From: an uncultured Collinsella sp.
GTDB lineage: Bacteria > Actinomycetota > Coriobacteriia > Coriobacteriales > Coriobacteriaceae
DNA: 64,000 bases
Reading direction: 5' to 3'
Assembly: GCA_958413895.1 (NCBI GenBank)
Contig: CATYVQ010000002.1
Coordinates: forward strand, 1 to 64,000
Below the pieces are notes generated by a model. That model had not been told where the DNA came from, searched no databases, and saw only the letters and a list, made by a program, of their open reading frames with translations. A program made the position numbers and the translations under genes. Shown here in pieces: positions 52,517 to 60,855 of the stretch (position 1 is its first letter; every line of letters starts with the position of its first letter).

Positions 52517-55144
52517 CTACTCGGCGTCGGGAATCTCGTAGGTGGCCGCCGGCGTGTTGTCGCACACGACGGTAAAGCCGCCGTCCTTGTCGACATCGAC
52601 CGTCACCTGATCGCCCTCGCGCACCGTGCCGTCGATGATAGCGGCGGCGATGGCATCCACGACCTCGCGCTGAACCAGACGCTTGAGCGGACGGGCGCCA
52701 AAGACCGGGTCCAGGCCGCCCACGGCGAGCATCTGCTTGGCCGCCGGGGTGATGGCAAGCGTCATGCGCTCCTTGGCCAGGCGTGCGCGGACGTCGGCAA
52801 GCTGGATGTCGACGATCTTCTCGATCTGCGCCATGCCGAGCGGATGGAACACCACGATATCGTCGATACGGTTGAGGAACTCGGGGCGGAAGGTCTGAGC
52901 CATGGCCGCGTCGACCTGATGGCGCATTTCCTCCTCGTCCTTGCCGGACAGATCGGCGATAGCCTTGGAGCCCACGTTAGACGTCATGATGATGATCGTG
53001 TTCTTGAAAGACACCTGGCGACCTTGGCCATCGGTCAGACGGCCGTCGTCAAGCACCTGCAGCAGCACGTTAAAGACATCCGGATGAGCCTTCTCCATCT
53101 CGTCGAGCAAAATCACGGAGTACGGACGACGGCGCACGGCCTCGGTGAGCTGGCCACCCTCGTCGTAGCCCACGTATCCCGGGGGTGCACCGATCAGACG
53201 CTGAACGCTGAACTTCTCCATGTACTCGGACATGTCGATACGCACGAGCGCGCGCTCGTCGTCGAACAGGCACTCAGCAAGCGCCTTGGCGAGCTCGGTC
53301 TTGCCCACGCCAGTGGGGCCCAGGAAGAAGAAGCTGCCGATGGGCTTGTCCGGATCGGAGAGGCCCGCACGGCTGCGACGCACAGCCGCGGCGACGGCGG
53401 AGACGGCCTCGTCCTGACCGATGACGCGCTTATGCAGCTCGCCCTCCAGGCCCTTCAGCTTGTCGAGCTCGCCCTGCATCATCTTGGACACGGGCACGCC
53501 GGTCCAGGCACTCACGACCTCAGCGATCTCGTCGGAGGTCACCTGCTCGTTGAGGCCCTCGCCGTCCTGCTGCTTTTGTGCCTCAAGCGCGGCCTCGGAA
53601 TCCTGAATCTGCTGCTGCAGGCCCGGAATCACGGAGAAGCGCAGCTCGGACGCACGGGCCAGGTCGCCGTTGCGCGTCGCGCGCTCCTCTTCGCTCTTGG
53701 CCTCGTCAAGCTGGCCCTTAAGCTCCTGCACGTGGTCGATGGCGTTCTTTTGGTTGAGCCAGCCGGCCTTTTGCACGTTGAGCTTTTCCTGGACCTCGGC
53801 AATCTCCTGGCGCAGGGCCTCCAGACGCTCCTTGGAGGCGTCGTCGGTCTCCTTCATGAGCGCCTGCTCCTCGATCTGCAGCTGGGTGAGCTGACGCGTG
53901 GTGGCGTCAATCTCGACCGGCATGCTGTCGAGTTCCATGCGCAGACGGCTTGCCGCCTCATCGACCAGGTCGATGGCCTTGTCGGGCAGGAAGCGGTCGG
54001 CGATATAGCGATCGGAGAGATCGGCAGCTGCCACGAGCGCGCTATCGGTGATATGCACGCCGTGGAAGATCTCGTACTTCTCCTTGAGGCCACGCAGAAT
54101 CGAGATGGTGTCCTCGACGGTGGGCTCGCTGACCATCACGGTCTGGAAACGACGGGCGAGCGCCGCGTCCTTCTCGATGTACTTGCGATATTCGTCAAGC
54201 GTAGTCGCGCCGATCGCGTGCAAGTCGCCACGGGCAAGCGCCGGCTTGAGGATGTTGCCGGCGTCCATGGAGCCCTCGGTGGCACCCGCGCCCACGATGG
54301 TATGGAGCTCATCGATGAACAGGATGACCTTACCTTCGGACTTCTGCACCTCCTTGAGCACGGCCTTCAAGCGATCCTCGAACTCGCCGCGGTACTTGGC
54401 GCCGGCGACCAGTGCGCTCATGTCGAGCTCGATGAGGTCGCGGTCGCGCAGGGTGCTCGGCACGTCGCCGGCCACGATACGCTGGGCGATGCCCTCGACG
54501 ATGGCAGTTTTACCGACGCCCGGCTCGCCGATGAGCACGGGGTTGTTCTTGGTGCGGCGGGACAGGACCTGGATGGTGCGGCGAATCTCATCGGTACGGC
54601 CGATGACCGGGTCGAGCTTGCCGGCGCGGGCGAGGTCGCAGATGTTGCGACCGTACTGCTCCAGCGCCTCAAACTGCGTCTTGTCCTCGGCAGACGTCAC
54701 GCGGTCATCGCCGCGCAGCTCCTCGTAGACTTGCTCGATGCGCTCCTTGGTCACGCCGGCGTCGCGCAGAACGCGGCCGGCCTCGCCCTTGTCCTCGGCA
54801 AGTGCCATCAGCAGATGCTCGGTCACCACAAAGCTGTCGCCCATCTTGGTGGCCTTCTTCTCGGCCTTCTCGATGACGCGGACGAGCTCATTGGAAAGAC
54901 CCATCTGCTGGCCCTCGCCCGAAACCTTGGGCGCGTGGTCGATGGCATCCTGCGTGGAGCGTGCGAGCTGGGCCGGGTCAGCGCCGATGCGCTCGATGAT
55001 CACGGAGATATTGCGCTCGCCGGCACCGAGCAGGGCGGACAGCAGGTGAATCGGCTCCACCGCGCCGGCCTGCGCGTCAGCAGCCGTGCTCATGGCGGTC
55101 TGCAGCGCCTCGCGCGACGTCATTGCTAGCTTATCGATTCTCAT
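52517..55144 (-). CDS. clpB: ClpB protein disaggregase
   Basis: Hexameric AAA+ chaperone that rescues aggregated protein with DnaK/DnaJ/GrpE, 875 residues. The N-domain (1-150) begins with EALQTAMSTAADAQ. NBD1 has Walker A GEPGVGKTAIVEG (near 205) and Walker B VILFIDELHT. The coiled-coil middle domain (about 410-540) distinguishes ClpB from ClpA/C. NBD2 has GPTGVGKTELAKALAE (near 600) and ILLDEMEKAHPDV. The start is supported by GAGAGGTG. Upstream is a GC hairpin in the leader and an inverted repeat ATCTTATA / TATAAGAT. In actinobacteria clpB is often in the HspR regulon, and hspR is in this window. Confidence 0.97.
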   Translation of the reverse strand: MRIDKLAMTSREALQTAMSTAADAQAGAVEPIHLLSALLGAGERNISVIIERIGADPAQLARSTQDAIDHAPKVSGEGQQMGLSNELVRVIEKAEKKATKMGDSFVVTEHLLMALAEDKGEAGRVLRDAGVTKERIEQVYEELRGDDRVTSAEDKTQFEALEQYGRNICDLARAGKLDPVIGRTDEIRRTIQVLSRRTKNNPVLIGEPGVGKTAIVEGIAQRIVAGDVPSTLRDRDLIELDMSALVAGAKYRGEFEDRLKAVLKEVQKSEGKVILFIDELHTIVGAGATEGSMDAGNILKPALARGDLHAIGATTLDEYRKYIEKDAALARRFQTVMVSEPTVEDTISILRGLKEKYEIFHGVHITDSALVAAADLSDRYIADRFLPDKAIDLVDEAASRLRMELDSMPVEIDATTRQLTQLQIEEQALMKETDDASKERLEALRQEIAEVQEKLNVQKAGWLNQKNAIDHVQELKGQLDEAKSEEERATRNGDLARASELRFSVIPGLQQQIQDSEAALEAQKQQDGEGLNEQVTSDEIAEVVSAWTGVPVSKMMQGELDKLKGLEGELHKRVIGQDEAVSAVAAAVRRSRAGLSDPDKPIGSFFFLGPTGVGKTELAKALAECLFDDERALVRIDMSEYMEKFSVQRLIGAPPGYVGYDEGGQLTEAVRRRPYSVILLDEMEKAHPDVFNVLLQVLDDGRLTDGQGRQVSFKNTIIIMTSNVGSKAIADLSGKDEEEMRHQVDAAMAQTFRPEFLNRIDDIVVFHPLGMAQIEKIVDIQLADVRARLAKERMTLAITPAAKQMLAVGGLDPVFGARPLKRLVQREVVDAIAAAIIDGTVREGDQVTVDVDKDGGFTVVCDNTPAATYEIPDAE

Positions 55145-55165
55145 GGAATCACCTCTCTTGGGGTG

Positions 55166-55183
55166 GCCGCCCTACGGGGCGGC
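55166..55183 (-). promoter_or_regulatory. Leader hairpin of clpB
   Basis: GCCGCCC / GGGCGGC with a 4-nt loop, about 20 bases before the clpB start and just upstream of the ribosome site. It could influence translation or mRNA stability, perhaps heat-sensitive, which is speculation. Confidence 0.4.
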
Positions 55184-55223
55184 TTCACGTTGTTCGAGAA
55201 GTATTGTTGCCAGCTTTGCTCGA

Positions 55224-55259
55224 TCTTATACACAAATCTAAGTCTCTATATATAAGATT
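55224..55259. promoter_or_regulatory. Inverted repeat in the clpB promoter region
   Basis: ATCTTATA (55224-55231) and TATAAGAT (55252-55259) lie in the AT-rich segment upstream of clpB, containing TATA-like boxes. It is a candidate operator. The classical HAIR motif CTTGAGT-N7-ACTCAAG was not found. Confidence 0.4.
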
Positions 55260-55321
55260 TTCTGAGTGATTGATGGATAGGGAGCAGGTGCGCTCACCCG
55301 CTACGGCCTCGTTCCCTTACT

Positions 55322-55538
55322 ATCTCAATCTGTAACATCTAGCGGCTGTTTATGGCTCTAGATGTTACAGATCGAGATGAAATGACCAGCGGCACCCGTT
55401 TGTCTCAATCTGTAACATCTACTCGGCAAATAGAGCTCTATCTGTTACAAATCGAGACGAACAGAAAACACCCGGATCAAAAATCTAAATCTGTAACACC
55501 AGGCCCACTTTTAGCGGCCAAGATGTTACAAATCGAGA
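55322..55538. repeat. Tandem 80-bp hairpin array A (three units)
   Basis: Three inverted repeats begin at 55322, 55402 and 55483, so the period is 80 and 81 bases. Each has a left arm near TCTnnATCTGTAACATCT and right arm near ATGTTACAGATCGAGA, with a variable 15 to 24-nt loop. Unit 1 pairs over 21 bp with one mismatch. The spacer after unit 1 (GACGAAATG-like, then CAGC-G-CCCGTTT) is shared with array B at 57275. No open frame spans it. Confidence 0.85.
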
Positions 55539-55548
55539 CAGGCCGAAA

Positions 55549-55583
55549 ACCACCACAAAGAGGACAGGCGCCTTTGTGGTGGT
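55549..55583. repeat. ACCACCACAAAG palindrome P1
   Basis: Perfect 12-bp arms (ACCACCACAAAG / CTTTGTGGTGGT) with an 11-nt loop AGGACAGGCGC. It lies eight bases beyond the stop of the next minus-strand gene. Three related copies are at 56353, 57220 and 57421. Confidence 0.85.
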
Positions 55584-55591
55584 CGCGGTCT

Positions 55592-56278
55592 CTACTCCTT
55601 CGCCGAACCCGTACTTCCCGATTCGACGGTCCAGGGCATCTCATCCTCGAACAGCCATGTACGGGCAGACCCACTATCGCGTGCAGTCTGCGGGTCAGGC
55701 AAGCAGGTCTGTTTATAGGCATCTTGGATACACTGGCCCATAAAATCGTTGAGCTCGGTCTGGTCGCCCTCCATGACATAGGCGACATCGCCGTCCATGA
55801 TGTAGATGCCCGGACCCTCATTGCCCTCGTAGCCCGGATCGTACGAGACATCACATAACTTTGCGCCGTTTGCAGTGTCCAGCTCGATAGAAGAGTGGCA
55901 TCCGCCAACCATGTCGTTCGCTTTTGCCCGATAGGACGCATATCCGTACCAGCGCTTAAATGTTTTGCCCTTGAGTAGCTTGGACGCCCTATCGATCAGG
56001 CTTGCATCCGTGGTATAGCGCATGGCCCCAAGCTGAATACTTGGATAATTACTAATGCCCAGCGCAGCCGGTTGCTCATCAAAATCAACGGTAATAGTCT
56101 CAGGCTTGTCGTCGCCGGTCAGAAGTTCGACAGACTGAGTCACAGGCTTGACCACCGGCTCCGTCACCGCAGCAGGCAGAAACGCCATGCCGACAGCGCC
56201 CATGCCAACCACGGTGATCGCAAACGCCAAAACAATCAATCCAATACGGGCAGGACTCCTCACAGCAAAGCACCTCAC
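55592..56278 (-). CDS. Small exported or membrane-anchored protein
   Basis: A 228-residue protein of unknown function; no family recognised. A basic N-terminus and one helix (about 14-36) predict membrane anchoring with a C-terminal outer domain. The outer domain has two cysteine pairs (GGCHSS, KLCDVS, MGQCIQD and QTCLPD) and an aromatic/Gly segment RWYGYASYRAKANDMVGG. The start is uncertain: GTG codons at 56302, 56278 and 56263 are possible; 56278 has GAAGGC upstream at fair spacing. It is bracketed by copies of the ACCACCACAAAG palindrome. Confidence 0.65.
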   Translation of the reverse strand: MRCFAVRSPARIGLIVLAFAITVVGMGAVGMAFLPAAVTEPVVKPVTQSVELLTGDDKPETITVDFDEQPAALGISNYPSIQLGAMRYTTDASLIDRASKLLKGKTFKRWYGYASYRAKANDMVGGCHSSIELDTANGAKLCDVSYDPGYEGNEGPGIYIMDGDVAYVMEGDQTELNDFMGQCIQDAYKQTCLPDPQTARDSGSARTWLFEDEMPWTVESGSTGSAKE

Positions 56279-56352
56279 AATGCAAGCCTTCGCCACCTGC
56301 ACTAATGATACCGCCAGCTAACACTATTACCAAAAGAAGCCGCGCGCTCCTC

Positions 56353-56387
56353 ACCGCCACAAAGGGGACAGGCACCTTTGTGGCGGT
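56353..56387. repeat. ACCGCCACAAAG palindrome P2
   Basis: ACCGCCACAAAG / CTTTGTGGCGGT with loop GGGACAGGCAC. Compared with P1 one arm base differs and its partner is compensated, so the stem is kept. It lies in the divergent gap between the two anchored-protein genes. Confidence 0.85.
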
Positions 56388-56497
56388 TTTCGACGCTAAC
56401 GGTCGACCATCTCGCTCCATGAGATTAAACTTGAATTGTTCTCTGAACATATCCATTTCTGCCTATCCTCAACAGATCTTTGTCTCGAGGAGCGCAT

Positions 56498-57166
56498 ATG
56501 AAGCCGTCTCATTCCACCGGTCGCAACGTCATTACCATTTTCGCCATACCCATCGCGATGTTCTTCTTTATCGCCGTCACGCCCTTTTCCCTTGGTATCG
56601 CCTCGCCCTTCGATTTATGCGGAATGGTCGACGCCGGCTCGCGTGCCACCTCGCTTTCCTTTATCTGTCGCGGCGTGTTTTACGAAGATGGAATTCCCAC
56701 CGGAATTTGGCGGTCAAAGTTGCCACTGCTCGGTCAGATCGACGGACGGTCTCCTTATTTCTACCTTGAACCTCAGGCGATGAATTATTTGATCGACGAC
56801 CAGCCCCTCAACTCCATCACCCTCGCCTACGACTATGCTCCAAACACCGACGAGCGCCACATGAACCAAGTCCTCAACAAGCTACTTGGGCAATGCGGGC
56901 TCACCGACGAGGCCGGTCGAACCATCGATAGCGACCAGAAATTAAAGCGAACAGAACTCCGCCGTGTCGGAAAAATCAAAGGGCGAAGTGGGGCCGCCTA
57001 CTGGCAGGCTTGGGCAATACGCGACAAGAGTGAATTCGGTCACAGCACCTATATGGTCACCGTCTACACCAGAGACGGAATCAAGGAGAATGTTGACGAT
57101 TTCGCGTCATCCAAACTCGGCATCCTCAAAACAACCAAACCCGCCAGCCCGGATGAAATTCTGTAG
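56498..57166 (+). CDS. Second small anchored protein
   Basis: A 222-residue protein with no recognised family. The N-terminal helix (about 10-32) is followed by an outside domain with cysteines in FDLCGMVD, SFICRGVF and LGQCGLTD, and a region with LRRVGKIKGRSGAAYWQAWA near the end. The ribosome site GAGGAG precedes ATG 56498. It is divergent from the anchored gene at 55592-56278 and of similar size and topology (helix then Cys-containing domain), but clear homology between the two is not visible. Downstream are palindrome P3 and hairpin array B. Confidence 0.68.
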   Translation: MKPSHSTGRNVITIFAIPIAMFFFIAVTPFSLGIASPFDLCGMVDAGSRATSLSFICRGVFYEDGIPTGIWRSKLPLLGQIDGRSPYFYLEPQAMNYLIDDQPLNSITLAYDYAPNTDERHMNQVLNKLLGQCGLTDEAGRTIDSDQKLKRTELRRVGKIKGRSGAAYWQAWAIRDKSEFGHSTYMVTVYTRDGIKENVDDFASSKLGILKTTKPASPDEIL

Positions 57167-57219
57167 AGCCGCCCATTAACATGCCGCTCAACGATCACAA
57201 CAACATCGAGCTCGCCCCC

Positions 57220-57254
57220 ACCACCACAAAGGGGACAGGAGCCTTTGTGATGAT
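57220..57254. repeat. ACCACCACAAAG palindrome P3
   Basis: ACCACCACAAAG / CTTTGTGATGAT with loop GGGACAGGAGC. Two arm mismatches make this the most degraded copy. About 50 bases beyond the preceding stop. Confidence 0.75.
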
Positions 57255-57274
57255 CTTCGGCCCCGGCGTTCACC

Positions 57275-57411
57275 ATCTCGATCTATAACATCTAGCTGCC
57301 GTTTTGGACCTCAGATGTTACAGATCGAGACGAAATGTTCAGCAGTTCCCGTTTATCTAAATCTGTAACAACTACTCGGCAAATAAGGGTCTACCTGTTA
57401 CAGAACGAGAC
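57275..57411. repeat. Tandem 80-bp hairpin array B (two units)
   Basis: Units start at 57275 and 57355 (period 80). Arms and spacer closely match array A: the second unit shares CTACTCGGCAAATA with unit 2 of array A. So a tandem pair was duplicated as a block or copied between the two sites. Confidence 0.85.
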
Positions 57412-57420
57412 AAACCGCGG

Positions 57421-57455
57421 ACCACCACAAAGGTGCCTGTCCCCTTTGTGGTGGT
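57421..57455. repeat. ACCACCACAAAG palindrome P4 (inverted loop)
   Basis: ACCACCACAAAG / CTTTGTGGTGGT with loop GTGCCTGTCCC, the reverse complement of the P2 loop, so the element is in opposite orientation. It closes array B on its right side as P1 closes array A. Confidence 0.85.
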
Positions 57456-57559
57456 TTTCGACAAAAAGAAACCGCCCCATTAACAGAGGCGGCATCAAGC
57501 AAGTCTATTTATTAGCATCCCTCAAGACCCAACGAGAACGTCGCGGTAGCCCCGGCCAC

Positions 57560-57607
57560 ACCTTTCCCGAACGCGACCCTCGCGAAGCGCGTGAGCGGGC
57601 GGGAAAG
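57560..57607. repeat. Hairpin with conserved loop, copy 2
   Basis: CCTTTCCCG (57560-57568) / CGGGAAAGG (57599-57607) with loop text AACGCGACCCT and GTGAGCGG, as in 1-40. It lies 29 bases beyond the stop of the hydratase gene and may end its transcript. Confidence 0.55.
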
Positions 57608-57636
57608 GGTAAGCCCCGGGCGGACAATTAAGTGCG

Positions 57637-59937
57637 TTACTCGGCAGCGGCCTTGAACTTGTTGTAGTTGATCAGGCAGCCGGCCTTGACGATGGCACGC
57701 TCCTCTGCCGTCATATCGGCAATGTAGAGCTCAATCTGCTTGACCGCACCGTCGGCGCGCACTACGTAGGCGGCGATGTCCTTTAGGTCACCATCGAGCG
57801 CGGCGCGGATACCCGGCACGAAGACGTAATCGCCCACCTCAAAGTTGGGTTCGGCCTCCATCTGGAAGGGCACCATGCCCCAGTTCATCACGTTGGAGCG
57901 ATAGCGCTTGGTGGCGTACTCGTGGACGATGTTGGCCAGGCCGCCAATCACGCGCTGGCAGCTCGCGGCCTGCTCGCGGGCAGAACCGTCACCAGGCTTC
58001 TTGGCGTAGAGCATGGAACCGTACTCGGTCGCATTGGCATCGGCCGCTACACCCGCGCTGACCAGTGCCTCAAACACGTCGGCAAGCTCGGCATCGAGTG
58101 CCGCCAGGTCGCCTGCAGCCTCGCCGGCCACGCGGCGCTTTTCCACCGCGTCGACCTCCTTGGAACGACCCACGTAGGCCGGGTCACGGCGGCTGAGCGT
58201 AAACTCGGCCAGGCCCAGCGGGTTGGAGCGGAAGGAGCTCGTCTCGCCCGAGGGAATGAGCTCGTCGGTCGTAGTGACCGGGTCCATGATCTTGGAGCAC
58301 ACCTTGAGCAGGATATCATCGCCGAGCGGCTCCATCGCGGGCCACGGCTTGATGTTGGGACCCTCGACCAGCTCGTCAGCAGGCTCCGCCTTGCCAAAGC
58401 CCCAGTACACACGCTTTTTGTACGGCGCATCGTCGAAGGTGTACTCGCAGGCCTCGTCCCAAGTCTCCTCGGGCAGATCGGTCGCCGGCGTCAGGACGCC
58501 GCCGTTGGCAGCCGTCGCCGCAATGGAGCGGGCGTCCATCAGGGCCACGGCGCTCAGCTGGCCATTGCCCGGCTTGGAACCCTCGCGGTTGGGGAAATTG
58601 CGCGTAGTGTGGCGGATCGAAAGGCCGTTGTTGGCGGGCGTGTCGCCGGCGCCAAAGCACGGGCCGCAGAACGCCGTGCGCACGATCGCGCCGGCTTCCA
58701 TAAGGTCGTAAATATAGCCGCGGCGCGTAAGCTCGAGTGCCACGGGCTGGCTCGTAGGATAGACCGACAGCGAGAACTCGCCGCAGCCGGTGTTGGCGCC
58801 CTTGAGAACGCGGGCAGCCTGGACCACGGAGTCGTAATTGCCGCCCGAGCAGCCGGCGATAACGCCCTGTTGCACGTGCAGCTTACCGTCAACGATCTTG
58901 TCGAGCAGGCTAAAGTGCGTCTTGCCCTCGCCGATCTTGGCGGCCTCGAGCTCGACCTCATGCAGGATGTCCTCGAGGTTCTCGTTGAGCTCGTCGATCT
59001 CAAAGCCGTTGGAAGGATGGAACGGCAGCGCGATCATGGGCTTGATGCTCGACAGGTCGACCTCGACGCAGCCGTCGTAATAGGCGACATCAGCGGGCTT
59101 GAGCTCGCGGTAGTCGTCGCCGCGGCCGTGCATGGTCAAAAACGCGTGCGTGTCCTCATCGGTGGCCCAGATGCTCGACAGGCAGGTGGTCTCGGTGGTC
59201 ATGACATCGACGCCGTTGCGGTAGTCGGTCGTCATGCTCGCGATGCCCGGGCCCACAAACTCCATGACCTTGTTCTTGACGTAACCCTTGGCAAAGACGG
59301 CGCGGATGATGGCAAGCGCAACGTCGTGCGGGCCGACACCGGGACGCGGGGCACCCGTGAGGTAGATGGCAACGACGCCGGGATAGGCAACATCGTAGGT
59401 GTCACGCAGCAGCTGCTTTGCCAGCTCGCCACCGCCCTCGCCCACGGCCATGGTGCCCAGAGCGCCGTAGCGGGTATGCGAGTCGGAACCCAGGATCATC
59501 TTGCCGCAACCGGCGAAGTTCTCACGCATAAAGGAGTGGATGACGGCGATATGCGGCGGGACGAAGATGCCGCCGTACTTCTTGGCCGCCGAGAGGCCAA
59601 AGACGTGGTCGTCCTCGTTGATGGTGCCGCCCACGGCGCACAGCGAGTTATGGCAGTTGGTGAGCACGTAGGGCAGCGGGAACTGCTCCATGCCCGAGGC
59701 GCGCGCCGTCTGGATGATGCCAACGAAGGTAATGTCGTGGCTCGCCATGGCGTCGAAGCGAATCTTGAGCGCCTCGGGGTTGCCGGACGTATTGTGTGCC
59801 TGGAGGATCGAATACGCGATGGTGCCGCGCTTGGCATCTTCGGGCGTCTGCGTAATACCGCGCTCGGCAGCCTCGGCCGCAGGCACAACCTCGCTGCCGC
59901 CGCGCAGGTAGATGCCGTCCTCGTACAGCTTGACCAT
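57637..59937 (-). CDS. Aconitase-superfamily hydratase (YbhJ-like)
   Basis: A 766-residue enzyme of the aconitase family. Fe-S ligand positions are seen as IAGCSGGNYDS and AFCGPCFGAGDTP; other family motifs are GSDSHTRYGALGTMAVGEGGGE and ANNGLSIRHTTRNFPNREGS. It resembles the E. coli YbhJ branch more than citrate-cycle aconitases, so it may dehydrate or hydrate another carboxylate. The start chosen (ATG 59937) has GGGAG five bases upstream and begins MVKLYEDGIYL; in-frame ATGs at 59982 and 59973 would add short extensions. Appears monocistronic; a hairpin lies downstream. Confidence 0.8.
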   Translation of the reverse strand: MVKLYEDGIYLRGGSEVVPAAEAAERGITQTPEDAKRGTIAYSILQAHNTSGNPEALKIRFDAMASHDITFVGIIQTARASGMEQFPLPYVLTNCHNSLCAVGGTINEDDHVFGLSAAKKYGGIFVPPHIAVIHSFMRENFAGCGKMILGSDSHTRYGALGTMAVGEGGGELAKQLLRDTYDVAYPGVVAIYLTGAPRPGVGPHDVALAIIRAVFAKGYVKNKVMEFVGPGIASMTTDYRNGVDVMTTETTCLSSIWATDEDTHAFLTMHGRGDDYRELKPADVAYYDGCVEVDLSSIKPMIALPFHPSNGFEIDELNENLEDILHEVELEAAKIGEGKTHFSLLDKIVDGKLHVQQGVIAGCSGGNYDSVVQAARVLKGANTGCGEFSLSVYPTSQPVALELTRRGYIYDLMEAGAIVRTAFCGPCFGAGDTPANNGLSIRHTTRNFPNREGSKPGNGQLSAVALMDARSIAATAANGGVLTPATDLPEETWDEACEYTFDDAPYKKRVYWGFGKAEPADELVEGPNIKPWPAMEPLGDDILLKVCSKIMDPVTTTDELIPSGETSSFRSNPLGLAEFTLSRRDPAYVGRSKEVDAVEKRRVAGEAAGDLAALDAELADVFEALVSAGVAADANATEYGSMLYAKKPGDGSAREQAASCQRVIGGLANIVHEYATKRYRSNVMNWGMVPFQMEAEPNFEVGDYVFVPGIRAALDGDLKDIAAYVVRADGAVKQIELYIADMTAEERAIVKAGCLINYNKFKAAAE

Positions 59938-60109
59938 ACTGTCTCCCACTCTGCCCAAAAGATTTGGGCGCATAGCATACATTCGTTCAATATCGTGCCA
60001 TAGAACGGTTGCGAGTGGGTTACGAATCTGCACGTTCACTTTATCTCGGTAAAGTAAAGGGCAAGCCCGGTGCGGTCCGGCAAATTTGGTGCAAGAGCGT
60101 CCCTTTCGA
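59938..60109. other. Leader region of the hydratase gene
   Basis: Non-coding, contains possible minus-strand TATGCT and a short hairpin GCCCAAA / TTTTGGGC overlapping an alternative start. No clear promoter pair was fixed. Confidence 0.35.
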
Positions 60110-60139
60110 CTAGTCATTTAAGAACGTCCCCAATGACTA
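60110..60139. repeat. CTAGTCATT palindrome, copy 2 (GTCCC loop)
   Basis: Thirty bases identical to 15982-16011, arms TAGTCATT / AATGACTA, loop with AACGTCCCC. It is preceded by another CGTCCC (near 60098). It lies between the hydratase and hspR units. Confidence 0.8.
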
Positions 60140-60226
60140 CCCATAACAACGCCGATGTTTTGGCGCGGACAGCGAAAGCCCACCAGAGCGAGCAAGGCAA
60201 CGCCGCAGGCAGAGGACGGACGGCGA

Positions 60227-60326
60227 GCGCCGCCCAGAGCGAACAAGTTGGCATGAAAAAGGCAAGGCATAGACCTTCTGGTCATGCCTCGCCTTTTGAA
60301 TGACAAATTGTCGCTCTGGGCGGCGC
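60227..60326. repeat. Long nested inverted repeat, element 3
   Basis: Outer arms GCGCCGCCCAGAGCGA (60227-60242) and its perfect complement (60311-60326), extended by CAAGTTG / CAAATTG with one bulge. Inside is the hspR operon terminator. Same design as elements at 2702 and 17602. Confidence 0.8.
60256..60297 (-). terminator. Terminator of the dnaK-hspR operon
   Basis: AAAAGGC-AGGCAT-GACC paired with GGTC-ATGCCT-GCCTTTT, about 17 bp with two small bulges, followed on the minus strand by TTTTT. It forms the core of nested repeat 3. Confidence 0.9.
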
Positions 60327-60366
60327 GCAGCGTCGACCGGTCCGCCGTTCGTTAGAACGGCGTAAC

Positions 60367-60783
60367 CTACAGATCCCCGCCTGCGCCCAAAAGTTTGCGC
60401 ATGACCTGTTCGGGGTTAACTGAGCCGTCGCGCGGGGCCAGGGCGGTGATCTTCTTCTGCATCTTGTACTCGTGCAGCTCGTCCTCGAGCTGGCGCACGC
60501 GGGCACGGAGTTTTTCGTTCTCGCGCTCGCGCTCCTCGGCACGCTCCTTCATATCGAGGATACGCACCACGCCGGCAAGGTTGATGCCCTCGTCGGTCAG
60601 CTGGTTGATGAGCTCCAGGCGCTCGATATCGGCACGCGAATACAGGCGCGTGTTGCCGCCCGAGCGCTGGGGGTTCACCAGGCCCTTGGACTCGTAGACG
60701 CGCAGAGTCTGCGGATGCATGCCGGTCAGCTCGGCCGCCACGCTGATCATGTACAGCGGTTTGTTCCTATTGTCCTCGGCCAT
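60367..60783 (-). CDS. hspR: HspR, MerR-family heat-shock repressor
   Basis: Autoregulatory repressor of the dnaK operon, 138 residues. The MerR-type winged helix (about 10-78) has MISVAAELTGMHPQTLRVYESKGLVNPQR and the second helix pair RLYSRADIERLELI. A coiled-coil dimer helix rich in Arg/Glu (about 78-110) follows, then a short tail. In actinobacteria HspR binds HAIR motifs with DnaK as co-repressor. It is the last gene of dnaK-grpE-dnaJ-hspR, the standard actinobacterial order, 72 bases after dnaJ. Confidence 0.95.
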   Translation of the reverse strand: MAEDNRNKPLYMISVAAELTGMHPQTLRVYESKGLVNPQRSGGNTRLYSRADIERLELINQLTDEGINLAGVVRILDMKERAEERERENEKLRARVRQLEDELHEYKMQKKITALAPRDGSVNPEQVMRKLLGAGGDL

Positions 60784-60855
60784 GCTACCTGACCCCTTTC
60801 CGTCTCGTTATCGTCCATCATAAGCCCGCGGGCGTGGTCGTGCGCCGCGACCGCC

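Noticed and set aside
52505..55129. Long plus-strand frame opposite clpB
   Set aside because: Shadow of the clpB reading frame; no ribosome site, no domain.
55145..55321. HAIR (HspR) operator before clpB
   Set aside because: CTTGAGT-N7-ACTCAAG or a close form is not present.
55322..55538. CRISPR array
   Set aside because: Units are inverted repeats with partly conserved spacers of fixed 80-bp period; spacers are not unique and no cas gene is near.
57922..60003. Long plus-strand frame opposite the hydratase
   Set aside because: Antisense shadow; Arg/Ala/His-rich product with no motif.
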